A stretch of 64,000 nt of DNA from an uncultured Pelagibacteraceae bacterium (GTDB lineage: Bacteria > Pseudomonadota > Alphaproteobacteria > Pelagibacterales > Pelagibacteraceae), in contig CACENW010000002.1 in the NCBI GenBank assembly GCA_902560805.1, forward strand, positions 94,501-158,500, written 5' to 3'. Under the pieces are notes generated by a model. It was given only the letters and a program-made list of their open reading frames with translations. It was not told the DNA's origin and made no database searches. The position numbers and the translations under genes were made by a program. Of this stretch, positions 20,795 to 29,837 are shown piece after piece (within the stretch, counting starts at the first letter, position 1; each line of letters starts with the position of its first letter).

Positions 20795-23700
20795 CTTCTT
20801 TTATAACTTTTTTTAAACTGATAGGGTTTTTTAGTTTATCTAACATTTCTTTAGGACAAACTTGAATGAAATTATTAATTTCATTATCATAATTTTCAAT
20901 TATTTCTTTAGATAACAAAGATCCTGTCTCTTCATGATGTTCTTTGATTAAATTTTTTAAATTTTCTTTCCAATAATCTGTTTCAACATTCTGCCAAACA
21001 ACTGATTCTGGATTTACTTTTTTTTCAAATTCTTGTGATTTATCATAAATAAATGCCATACCACCTGTCATACCAGCAGCAAAGTTATCTCCAACATCTC
21101 CAAGAATTACTACAGTTCCACCAGTCATATATTCACAACCATTAGAGTCACATCCCTCAATAACCGTAACCGCGCCTGAATTTCTTACAGAGAATCTTTC
21201 GCCAGCTTGACCAGCTGCAAAAAGTTTTCCAGATGTTGCTCCGTATAGAACTGTATTTCCTAAAATAGTATTTTCATTCGAAACTAAGTTACTTTCCTCT
21301 GGTAGTCTTATAGAAATTGTAGCTCCTGAAAGACCTTTGCCAACATAATCGTTTGCATCACCTTTTAATACTAACTTCAAACCTTTGGATGAAAAGGCTC
21401 CGAAAGATTGACCTGCTGACCCTTTAAAATTTAATACTAAAAAATTATCATCAAGTTTTTCATAACCATATTTTTTATATAAATGGTGAGAAATTCTTGT
21501 TCCAACTGCTCTGTGAGTATTTTTAATTAAATATTCTTTTTCAATTTTTTCAGAATTATCTAAAGCTTTTTCAATCTCAGGCCATAGTTCTTGATCTAGA
21601 GTATCTGGCACCGAATTAATTTCTTGGCTTTCACAATATCTAGCATTGTTTCCAGAATCTGCTTGAACAAACAAAGGATTTAAATCTAAGTCATCTAAAT
21701 TAGGTGAACCCTTGCTAACTTGTTTAAGTAAGTCAGTTCTACCTATAATGTCATTTAATGATTTAAAGCCTAATTTAGCTAAAATTTCTCTAACCTCAGT
21801 TGCTATAAACGTAAATAGATTAACAACCTTATCTGGTGTTCCAGTAAATTTTTCTCTTAATTTTTCATCTTGAGTACAGACACCAACGGGGCATGTATTT
21901 GAATGACATTGTCTTACCATTATGCATCCCATTGCAACTAAAGCAGTTGTTGCAACTCCATACTCTTCTGCTCCCATCATGGCTGCTATAACAACATCTC
22001 TACCTGTTTTAATTCCTCCATCAGTTCTGAGTGTAACTGTGTGTCTAAGATTATTTAATGTTAAAACCTGATTAGCCTCTGTTAATCCCATCTCCCATGG
22101 TATACCTACGTATTTTACACTTGTTTGCGGTGTAGCTCCAGTTCCGCCATTATGTCCTGAAATTAGTATTATATCTGCTTTTGCTTTAGCAACTCCTGCA
22201 GCAATAGTCCCAACTCCTGAGGATGCAACCAGTTTTACTCCAACTCTTGCTTTTGGATTAATCTGTTTTAAATCATAAATAAGCTGTGCAAGATCTTCAA
22301 TTGAATAAATATCGTGGTGTGGTGGAGGAGAAATTAGTGTTACTCCAGGTGTTGAGTGTCTTAACTTTGCTATTTCATCAGTTACTTTGAAGCCTGGAAG
22401 TTGTCCACCTTCTCCAGGCTTTGCACCTTGTGCAATTTTTATTTCAATCTCATTACAATTATTTAAATAATTAACTGTTACACCAAATCTTGCTGAGGCA
22501 ATTTGTTTTACTCTTGAGTTTGCGCTATCTCCATTATCTAAAACTTTAAATCTTTTTTCATCTTCACCACCTTCACCACTACAAGAAGCTCCTTTAATTC
22601 TATTCATACCTGTAGCCAAAGTTTCATGTGCCTCTTTAGATAAAGCACCATGAGACATGCTTCCGCTTCCAAATCTTTTTAAAATATTTTCTATTGGTTC
22701 TACTTCTGAAATATCTATAGATCCCTTTAATTTTTTTTCTCTAAAATCAATTAAGTCCCTTAAATTTATTGGTGGTAAATTATAAATACCCTCCGCATAT
22801 CTTTTATAAGCGTCATAAGAATTAGAACCAACTGCACTTTGGAGTAAATGTATAAGTTTCCCTTGGTATTGGTGTGTTTCTCCATTTTTTCTATATCTAT
22901 AAATCCCTCCGATAGGAAGGATTGTATCAGTGCTTTCAAATGCTTCTTTATGAATTGCTCTTATTTTTTTTTCAATACCAGTAAGTCCAATACCAGAAAT
23001 TTTAGACACTACTCCTGGAAAATAATCCGAAACAATAGTTCTACTTAATCCAACAGTCTCGAAATTGCATCCACCTCTGTAAGAACTTAAAACAGAGATA
23101 CCCATCTTAGACATGATTTTTAATAAACCTGCATTGATAGATTTAATGTATCTTTCAACGCATTCTTCAAAACTAAACTTTCCAAATAATTTTTTTTCAA
23201 ATCTTTGATATAAGCTATCAAATGCCAAATAAGGATTGACCGTTGTTGCTCCAACACCAATTAAAGTTGCAAAAGAGTGTGTATCTAATGCTTCTCCAGA
23301 TTGGACATTGATTGACACATAGCCTCTTAATTTTTTCTCAATTAAATACGAGTTAATTGCACCAACTGCAAGTAGCATCGGAATTGGAAGTTTTGAGATT
23401 GACAAGTCTTTATCGCTAAGAATTAATTGCGTAACACCCTGTCTAACTGCAATTTCTGCATCTTTTTGAATTGTTTTAATAGCATCATACAAACTATTAT
23501 TTTCTGCAAAGGTACAATCAATTATTGCTGAGTTGTTTCCAAAAAAATCAATGAATTTTTCAAACTGAGAATTAGATAAGATTGGGCTATTAAGAACATA
23601 AATATTCTGTTTTGTTAAGTTATCAAAATCTAGAATATTGCCAAGATTTCCAAATCTTGTTTTTAGACTCATCACTTTATTTTCTCTCAACGAGTCTATT

Positions 23701-25292
23701 GGTGGATTTGTAACTTGACTAAAATTTTGTCTAAAAAAATGATAAAGAGGTCTATATTTATCTGATAGCACAGCTAAAGGAGTATCATCACCCATAGACC
23801 CTGTTGCCTCTTTTGCATCCTCTGCCATAGGGTGTAAAATTAATTCAAGATCTTCTAAACTAATTCCAAAAGTATATTGTCTTCTTCTTAAATCATCACC
23901 TGAATAAGAATTTTTTTCATCCTCAATCGTTAGCTTGTCATCTAAATCAATAATTTGTGAATTAAAATGCTTGTACTCTTTTGCTAAATAATCCTTAATT
24001 TGTTTATTAGTAAATACTTTTCCTTTTTCAATTCTTACTCCAATAATTTCTCCAGGACCTAATCTTCCTTTTGATAAAATTCTTTTTTCATTTAGCTCAA
24101 TCATCCCAGTTTCTGAGCCTGCAAACAATAATTTATCCTTAGTGATTGCATATCTTAAAGGTCTTAGTCCATTTCTATCATTCGCAGCAATAACCCACTC
24201 GTTGTCAGTTCCAGCTATAGCAGCAGGTCCATCCCAAGGTTCCATCGTGCTATTTAAAAAGTTAAATAATTGCTGATGATCTTTTGGCAAAGTTTTATTT
24301 TTCTTGGACCATGCATCAGGAACTAACATTAGTTTAGCCAATGGTGCAGGTTGACCTGAAATATTTAATAATTCGAAAACATTATCTAGGGCTGCAGAAT
24401 CTGAGGCTCCTTGTTGAATAACTGGCTTAAGATTTTCTACATTATCAAATAATGGACTATTCATTTCTTGTTCATGAACTTTCATCCAATTTTTATTTCC
24501 CCTATAAGTGTTAATTTCTCCATTATGTGCAATTGCTCTGAATGGTTGAGCAAGATTCCAACTTGGAGCTGTATTGGTTGAAAACCGCTGATGAAATATT
24601 GCGTATCTTGATACAAATCTTTCATCATTTAAATCTAGATAAAATTCTGAAATTGCTTCAGCTAAAAACATTCCTTTGTAAATAATTGACTTTGAACTTA
24701 ACGAACAAATATAAAAATTATTCAATGATTTTTTGAAAGCTTCATTTTCTATTTTTCTTCTTGTCTCATAAATTTTTCTCTCCAAATCTTTATTTGTAAG
24801 TTCTTTATTATGAGATTTAAAAAGTACTTGAATAATCTCAGGCATAGTTTGAAAAGCTTTTTCACCTAAAACCTTTGGATTAACAGGAACTTGTCTCCAT
24901 CCATAAATATTAAAATCATTTTTCGTTAGTTCGCTTTCAACAATTGTTTTACAGCTCTCTTGTGCTGCATAGTCATTACGTGGAAGGAAAATCATTCCTA
25001 CGCAGATATCAGAACTATCATGCGTATGTCCTGTAACCTCAATTTTCTCAATAAAAAAATCTTTTGGAATTTCTAAGTGAATTCCAGCTCCATCTCCTGT
25101 TTTGCCATCGGCATCTACTGCACCCCTATGCCAAACTGCTTTTAGAGCTTCAATTCCATATTCAACTACATTCCTAGATTTTTTTCCCTCTGTTGAAGCT
25201 ATTAAACCTACTCCACAAGCATCATGTTCCATATCCTCAGAATAGACATTATTTTTCTTAAGTAGATCAAAATTTTTTTTATAGGTTTTCAT
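20787..25292 (-). CDS. gltB: Glutamate synthase large (alpha) subunit
   Basis: Makes glutamate from glutamine and 2-oxoglutarate with electrons from GltD. The 1501-residue length is typical. A short propeptide is predicted: Cys26, in DACGVGL, would be the N-terminal nucleophile of the glutaminase domain after processing. The FMN/2-oxoglutarate barrel follows, with HNGGTGATP and the [3Fe-4S] motif CIMVRQCHSNTCPVG. The C-terminal beta-helix has repeating Gly motifs. The ATG shares one base with the gltD stop codon, so the subunits are made from one transcript. The stop overlaps the convergent hydrolase gene. Confidence 0.97.
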   Translation of the reverse strand: MKTYKKNFDLLKKNNVYSEDMEHDACGVGLIASTEGKKSRNVVEYGIEALKAVWHRGAVDADGKTGDGAGIHLEIPKDFFIEKIEVTGHTHDSSDICVGMIFLPRNDYAAQESCKTIVESELTKNDFNIYGWRQVPVNPKVLGEKAFQTMPEIIQVLFKSHNKELTNKDLERKIYETRRKIENEAFKKSLNNFYICSLSSKSIIYKGMFLAEAISEFYLDLNDERFVSRYAIFHQRFSTNTAPSWNLAQPFRAIAHNGEINTYRGNKNWMKVHEQEMNSPLFDNVENLKPVIQQGASDSAALDNVFELLNISGQPAPLAKLMLVPDAWSKKNKTLPKDHQQLFNFLNSTMEPWDGPAAIAGTDNEWVIAANDRNGLRPLRYAITKDKLLFAGSETGMIELNEKRILSKGRLGPGEIIGVRIEKGKVFTNKQIKDYLAKEYKHFNSQIIDLDDKLTIEDEKNSYSGDDLRRRQYTFGISLEDLELILHPMAEDAKEATGSMGDDTPLAVLSDKYRPLYHFFRQNFSQVTNPPIDSLRENKVMSLKTRFGNLGNILDFDNLTKQNIYVLNSPILSNSQFEKFIDFFGNNSAIIDCTFAENNSLYDAIKTIQKDAEIAVRQGVTQLILSDKDLSISKLPIPMLLAVGAINSYLIEKKLRGYVSINVQSGEALDTHSFATLIGVGATTVNPYLAFDSLYQRFEKKLFGKFSFEECVERYIKSINAGLLKIMSKMGISVLSSYRGGCNFETVGLSRTIVSDYFPGVVSKISGIGLTGIEKKIRAIHKEAFESTDTILPIGGIYRYRKNGETHQYQGKLIHLLQSAVGSNSYDAYKRYAEGIYNLPPINLRDLIDFREKKLKGSIDISEVEPIENILKRFGSGSMSHGALSKEAHETLATGMNRIKGASCSGEGGEDEKRFKVLDNGDSANSRVKQIASARFGVTVNYLNNCNEIEIKIAQGAKPGEGGQLPGFKVTDEIAKLRHSTPGVTLISPPPHHDIYSIEDLAQLIYDLKQINPKARVGVKLVASSGVGTIAAGVAKAKADIILISGHNGGTGATPQTSVKYVGIPWEMGLTEANQVLTLNNLRHTVTLRTDGGIKTGRDVVIAAMMGAEEYGVATTALVAMGCIMVRQCHSNTCPVGVCTQDEKLREKFTGTPDKVVNLFTFIATEVREILAKLGFKSLNDIIGRTDLLKQVSKGSPNLDDLDLNPLFVQADSGNNARYCESQEINSVPDTLDQELWPEIEKALDNSEKIEKEYLIKNTHRAVGTRISHHLYKKYGYEKLDDNFLVLNFKGSAGQSFGAFSSKGLKLVLKGDANDYVGKGLSGATISIRLPEESNLVSNENTILGNTVLYGATSGKLFAAGQAGERFSVRNSGAVTVIEGCDSNGCEYMTGGTVVILGDVGDNFAAGMTGGMAFIYDKSQEFEKKVNPESVVWQNVETDYWKENLKNLIKEHHEETGSLLSKEIIENYDNEINNFIQVCPKEMLDKLKNPISLKKVIKEVS

Positions 25293-26731
25293 TAAGCTAC
25301 TTTTTTTTCATTTTTGGATTTTGTTTCTAAATGATTTTTTATGGAATTCGCTGCGTCTCTCCCATCTTTAATTGCCCAAACAACTAATGAAGCTCCTCTA
25401 ACTATATCCCCAGCAGCAAAAACACCACTTAGATTAGTTTCCATAGTATCGAAATCAGTCTTTATTGTTCCCCATTTTGTAACTTGAAGTTCATTGCTAT
25501 CAAATAAATTAGGTAAATCCTCAGGATCAAATCCAAGAGCTTTAATAACCATATCTGCTTTTATTTCATAGCTTGATCCCTCTTGTACTTCAGGTTTCCT
25601 TCTTCCAGTTTCATCTGGTTCACCTAACTTTATTTGATCTACAAGTAAATTTTCTACCTTATTAGTTCCTTTAAATTCTTTAGGACTAGATAACCACACA
25701 AATTCAACACCTTCTTCTTCAGCATTTGCAACTTCTCTCGCTGAACCAGGCATATTTTCTTTATCCCTTCTGTACAAGCATTTTACTGATTTTGCTTTTT
25801 GTCTTACTGAAGTTCTTACGCAATCCATTGCTGTATCACCTCCTCCAATTACAACAACATCTTTTCCTTCTGCATTTAAAATTCCCTTGTCGAATAATTC
25901 AACCTCATCACCCAATCCTTTCTTGTTTGATGCTGTAAGAAAATCCATTGCTGGAAAAATATTATCTAAATCATTACCTGGTAAATTAACTTCTCTTGCT
26001 TTGTAAACTCCTGTTGCAATTAATACTGCATCATGTTTTTTTCTTAATTGCTCTAAACTTGCATCTTTCCCAACTTCGAAATTTTGTATGAATTCTATTC
26101 CACCATCTTTTAAAAGTTTTGTTCGTCTTTCAACTATTTCTTTTTCTAATTTAAAATTTGGAATTCCATATATTAACAATCCTCCAGCTCTATCATAACG
26201 ATCGTAAACTGTAATTTTATACCCATTTTTTCTTAACTGTTCTGCCGCCGCTAATCCAGCAGGACCAGCTCCTATAATTCCAACACTTTGATTTTTTTCA
26301 TTTGTAACTTCAATTGGTTTAACCCAACCATGTTCCCAAGCGTTATCTGTTATATATTTTTCGACAGAACCAATTGTAACTGTTCCATGACCCGACTGTT
26401 CAATTACACAATTCCCCTCACATAATCTATCTTGCGGACATATTCTTCCACAAACCTCAGGCATATTGTTAGTGCTTTGGGAAAGCTCGTATGCTTCTTT
26501 TAATCTTCCCTCCGCAGTTAACTTTAGCCAATCTGGAATATTGTTACTTAAAGGACAATGAACCTGACAGAATGGAACTCCACACTGAGAACATCTACTT
26601 GATTGTTCTTTAGCCTTTTCATTGATATATTCGTCATATATCTCGTTAAAATCCTTTTTTCTTTGATCAATTTCCCTTTTAGGTGGAGTTTGTTGACCTA
26701 TTTTTACAAATTTTAACATTTTTTCAGTCAT
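25292..26731 (-). CDS. gltD: Glutamate synthase small (beta) subunit
   Basis: FAD- and NADPH-binding partner of GltB. The N-terminal region has four-Cys clusters (SRCSQCGVPFCQVHCPL and CGRICPQDRLCEGNC) for two [4Fe-4S] centres. The FAD-binding GIGAGPAGLAAAEQL is near 152 and the NADPH Rossmann motif VIGGGDTAMDCVRT near 294; the C-terminal FAD motif FAAGDIVRGASLVVWAI closes the protein. I choose ATG 26731 (N-terminus MTEKMLKFVKIG); an in-frame TTG at 26752 adds a non-conserved extension, and ATG 26719 is also possible. It is first in the gltD-gltB unit, with an inverted repeat about 60 bp upstream. Confidence 0.95.
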   Translation of the reverse strand: MTEKMLKFVKIGQQTPPKREIDQRKKDFNEIYDEYINEKAKEQSSRCSQCGVPFCQVHCPLSNNIPDWLKLTAEGRLKEAYELSQSTNNMPEVCGRICPQDRLCEGNCVIEQSGHGTVTIGSVEKYITDNAWEHGWVKPIEVTNEKNQSVGIIGAGPAGLAAAEQLRKNGYKITVYDRYDRAGGLLIYGIPNFKLEKEIVERRTKLLKDGGIEFIQNFEVGKDASLEQLRKKHDAVLIATGVYKAREVNLPGNDLDNIFPAMDFLTASNKKGLGDEVELFDKGILNAEGKDVVVIGGGDTAMDCVRTSVRQKAKSVKCLYRRDKENMPGSAREVANAEEEGVEFVWLSSPKEFKGTNKVENLLVDQIKLGEPDETGRRKPEVQEGSSYEIKADMVIKALGFDPEDLPNLFDSNELQVTKWGTIKTDFDTMETNLSGVFAAGDIVRGASLVVWAIKDGRDAANSIKNHLETKSKNEKKVA

Positions 26732-26787
26732 AAAAAATACAATTTTCGGCAAATTATATAATGATTTTATTTAATAAAGCATTAAAT

Positions 26788-26806
26788 AGGTCATATTTAT
26801 TGACCT
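26788..26806. promoter_or_regulatory. Inverted repeat upstream of gltD (possible operator)
   Basis: A perfect AGGTCA (26788-26793) and TGACCT (26801-26806) inverted repeat with a 7-nt AT spacer lies about 57 bp upstream of the chosen gltD start, in the 182-bp gap shared with divergent uppP. Outer TTAA blocks extend the symmetry imperfectly. Position and shape suit a dimeric regulator controlling gltDB or uppP, but no regulator can be named from the sequence. Confidence 0.4.
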
Positions 26807-26913
26807 TTAATCTCTCATTTTTGTTATAAATAAACAGGTTTCTAATAAATGCATAGCTACTATGATCAAATCGTATTGTTTGAAATATAAACTTTATAAG
26901 CTACGAAGAAATT

Positions 26914-27678
26914 ATGTTTCAGAATATTATAGAAGTTTTAATTCTTTCAGCAATTCAAGGGATCTCAGAATTTCTTCCAATAAGTTCTTCTGCACATTTA
27001 ATTTTAGTTTCAAGTTTATATGAATTTAAATCTAGCTCATTACTAATTGATATTAGTCTTCATTTAGGATCTCTTGTTGCAATAGTTTATTATTTCAAAG
27101 AAGAGCTATTAAACATAAATAAAAATAAGAGATTAATTAGTTTGATAATTATTGGATCTATTCCATTAATAATCTTTGGATATATTTTATATACTACGGG
27201 GTTAATTTACAGCTTACGAAACATTGAAACTATTGCATGGACAACTTTAATATTTGCAATTGTTTTATATATTTCTGACAAAAGTCGCTTTGATAAAAAA
27301 ATTTCTACAAATTTAAATATTCAATCAATTCTGTTTATAGGAATAATGCAAATTTTATCTTTAATACCAGGTGTAAGCAGAGCAGGTATTACAATAACAG
27401 CTGCAAGGATTTTAAAATTTAATAGAGTGGATTCGAGTAAAATATCTTTTTTGCTATCTATGCCAGCTTTAGCTGGTGCAAGTGTACTTAGTTTAAAAGA
27501 TTTTTTAAATCAACCGACAGAATTTAATTATTTGGTAGTAATTGCAATTATATCCTCTTTTATTTTTTCTTTTTTAACAGTGAAATATTTTTTAATTTTT
27601 ATAAATAAGTTTTCTATGAACGCTTTTGTAATTTATAGAATTATAATTGCTTTAATATTATTTAGTTTAATTTATTAA
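26914..27678 (+). CDS. uppP: Undecaprenyl-diphosphatase
   Basis: An integral membrane phosphatase that recycles undecaprenyl pyrophosphate to the monophosphate carrier for peptidoglycan and O-antigen synthesis. The 254-residue protein (BacA family) has two signature regions: QGISEFLPISSSAHLIL at about 15-31 with the catalytic Glu and Ser residues, and PGVSRAG near 150. About seven or eight hydrophobic helices are visible. It is divergent from gltD and its stop overlaps the stop of the EamA transporter gene by 4 nt. Confidence 0.95.
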   Translation: MFQNIIEVLILSAIQGISEFLPISSSAHLILVSSLYEFKSSSLLIDISLHLGSLVAIVYYFKEELLNINKNKRLISLIIIGSIPLIIFGYILYTTGLIYSLRNIETIAWTTLIFAIVLYISDKSRFDKKISTNLNIQSILFIGIMQILSLIPGVSRAGITITAARILKFNRVDSSKISFLLSMPALAGASVLSLKDFLNQPTEFNYLVVIAIISSFIFSFLTVKYFLIFINKFSMNAFVIYRIIIALILFSLIY

Positions 27679-28568
27679 ACACTTTTTCTTTTTATAAGAG
27701 GAAGTAATTGAGATAATAAAACTCCACACAAAATAAAAAAACACCCAAGTATATTATTTATATCTAATACCTGATTTAAAATAAACCATGCTGCTACAGT
27801 CGCAAAAACGCCCTCAAGTGAGAAAATAATTGCTGCTGGTGCAGGTGTAATATTTTTTTGCGCATAAATCTGTAATACAAATGCAAATCCTCCAGACAAT
27901 ATTCCAGCATATAATATAGAATATATTTCCAATAAAATGTTGCTCCAAACAAATTCTTCGTAAAAAATTCCAATTAAAAAAGATAAAAAAGCAACGATTA
28001 AAGTTTGAATTGCTCCAATTGTAAATGGAAGATTATATTTAGAAATGATTATTCCAGTAAATATAATATGCGTACTCCAAAATAAAGCTCCGAGCACAAC
28101 TAAAGTATCTCCTAACCTGACAGTTGCATCATAAAAATTTGTTAATAAATATCCTCCAATCAAACACAAGAATACTGAAGGCCAAACACTCCAGTGAATT
28201 GATTTTTTTCCAAACAAATAAATTATAATAGGCACCATAGGTACATAAAAGATTGTAAAAAAAGCTGCGTTTGCAACATCTGTATAGAGCAAAGCAACCT
28301 GTTGTAATGCGGAGCCTAAAAATAAAGACAATCCTATTAAAAATGCATAAATTACAAATGTTTTTTTATCCAGTTTTAATTCTGATTTAAAATTTTTTAA
28401 CTCAAATATAATTACGAATGGAGTAATAGCTAAAAAACCAACAAAGAATCTAACAGCATTAAATGTGAAAGGACCAATATTGTCCATGCCAGTATCTTGA
28501 GCAATAAAAGTTGTGCCCCATATAAAAGTACATAATAAAGCACTAAATAGCGAAATAGGCTTAGACAT
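27675..28568 (-). CDS. DMT-superfamily (EamA) transporter
   Basis: A 297-residue inner-membrane protein with about ten hydrophobic helices in two EamA repeats (roughly 5-135 and 150-290). The first has the typical FIWGTTFIAQD start, and the second has GVFATVAAWFILNQ. The family exports or imports amino acids and metabolites, and substrate cannot be read from sequence. It starts 6 bp after aceF and may share the aceE-aceF transcript, which would link it loosely to pyruvate metabolism (inference). The stop overlaps that of convergent uppP. Confidence 0.85.
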   Translation of the reverse strand: MSKPISLFSALLCTFIWGTTFIAQDTGMDNIGPFTFNAVRFFVGFLAITPFVIIFELKNFKSELKLDKKTFVIYAFLIGLSLFLGSALQQVALLYTDVANAAFFTIFYVPMVPIIIYLFGKKSIHWSVWPSVFLCLIGGYLLTNFYDATVRLGDTLVVLGALFWSTHIIFTGIIISKYNLPFTIGAIQTLIVAFLSFLIGIFYEEFVWSNILLEIYSILYAGILSGGFAFVLQIYAQKNITPAPAAIIFSLEGVFATVAAWFILNQVLDINNILGCFFILCGVLLSQLLPLIKRKSV

Positions 28569-28574
28569 TTTAAA

Positions 28575-29837
28575 TTATACAGCCAGCTTATAAGCAAAAT
28601 TTTTGCCCAGGTTTTCTTTAAGTTCATTGTTAAATCTTGCTGCCTCAGCACCGTCAATGATTCTATGATCATAAGATAATGAAATTGGTAACATTGTCCT
28701 AGTTTGAAACTTTCCATTTATGTAAATTTGTTTCTTCTCTGATCTACCTACTCCCAAAATTGCTACTTCTGGATAATTTATTATTGGTGTAAAAAATGAA
28801 CCACCAATTCCTCCTAGGCTAGTAATAGTCATTGAACCACCAAACAATTCCTTTTTATCTATTTTTAAATTTCTACAAAGCTCGCTTACCTCCCTTAACT
28901 CTCTACTAATATAAGAAATTTTTTTATTATTAGCATTTCTAATTTTTGGAACCATTAATCCATTTGGAGTGTCTACAGCTATACCTATATGGTAATATTT
29001 TTTCATCGTCATTTTACCTGTTTCAATTTCATCAATCGAAGAATTAAAACTTGGAAATTTTTTTAACGAGGCAACTAAAGCTTTTACAATAAATGCTAAA
29101 GGAGTAATTTTAATTTTTTCTCCTGTATAAATATCAGTCAAAGAATTTCTGAAGCTTTCCATTTCTGTAATATCAGCCTCATCATGATTTGTAACATGAG
29201 GTATAGTTGTCCATGAATTTGATAGATACTTTGATGATAATTTTTTTACTCTTGGTATATCTTTGATCTCTATTTCACCAAAATCTGAATGCTCAAATTC
29301 ATTTTTAATTTTGTTTGGTTTTTTTTCCTCAACTACTTCAGTGTTATTGTTTGATCTTAATGCTACAAATTTTTTAATATCGTCTTCAACTACTCTTCCA
29401 TCTCTCTCACTTCCTAAAACTTTATTTATATCTACACCAAGTTCTCTAGCAAATTTTCTAGCTTTAGGGCTTGCTGATGAAATATTAGATACATTATTTA
29501 TAACTTTAGTTTGTTGTTGAATTTCAGGTTTTATTACTTCAATTTTTTTAAACTCTTTTTCTATTATTGGTTTCTCTTCAACTTTTTGATCTATCTGTGA
29601 TGATTTTTCTAAAGTTAAAATTAAATCTCCTTCAGATACTTTATCTCCAACTTTTAAATTTAACTTAGAAATTTTACCTTCAAAACTAGATGGTATTTCT
29701 ACGCTAGACTTGTCACTTTCTATTGTAATTAAGGGGTCATTTTTTTTAATTGATTGACCTTTTTTTACTAATACCTCAATAACCTCAACATCCTTAAAAT
29801 CTCCTATATTTGGTACCTTAATTTCAATATCTGACAT
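28575..29837 (-). CDS. aceF: Pyruvate dehydrogenase E2, dihydrolipoamide acetyltransferase
   Basis: Core of the pyruvate dehydrogenase complex; transfers acetyl groups from lipoyl-lysine to CoA. The 420-residue protein has one N-terminal lipoyl domain (1-75, Lys43 in ESDKSSVEIP), a peripheral-subunit-binding domain (about 125-162, SPKARKFARELGVD), and a catalytic domain ending with the active-site SYDHRIIDGAEA. One lipoyl domain rather than the three of E. coli is notable because the partner E1 carries another. It overlaps the aceE stop by one base. No E3 (lpd) follows; the next gene is an EamA transporter. Confidence 0.95.
   Translation of the reverse strand: MSDIEIKVPNIGDFKDVEVIEVLVKKGQSIKKNDPLITIESDKSSVEIPSSFEGKISKLNLKVGDKVSEGDLILTLEKSSQIDQKVEEKPIIEKEFKKIEVIKPEIQQQTKVINNVSNISSASPKARKFARELGVDINKVLGSERDGRVVEDDIKKFVALRSNNNTEVVEEKKPNKIKNEFEHSDFGEIEIKDIPRVKKLSSKYLSNSWTTIPHVTNHDEADITEMESFRNSLTDIYTGEKIKITPLAFIVKALVASLKKFPSFNSSIDEIETGKMTMKKYYHIGIAVDTPNGLMVPKIRNANNKKISYISRELREVSELCRNLKIDKKELFGGSMTITSLGGIGGSFFTPIINYPEVAILGVGRSEKKQIYINGKFQTRTMLPISLSYDHRIIDGAEAARFNNELKENLGKNFAYKLAV

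Noticed and set aside
26732-26913. Riboswitch in the gltD leader
   Set aside because: Only a simple 6-bp inverted repeat is visible; no multi-stem structure or known aptamer core could be recognised.
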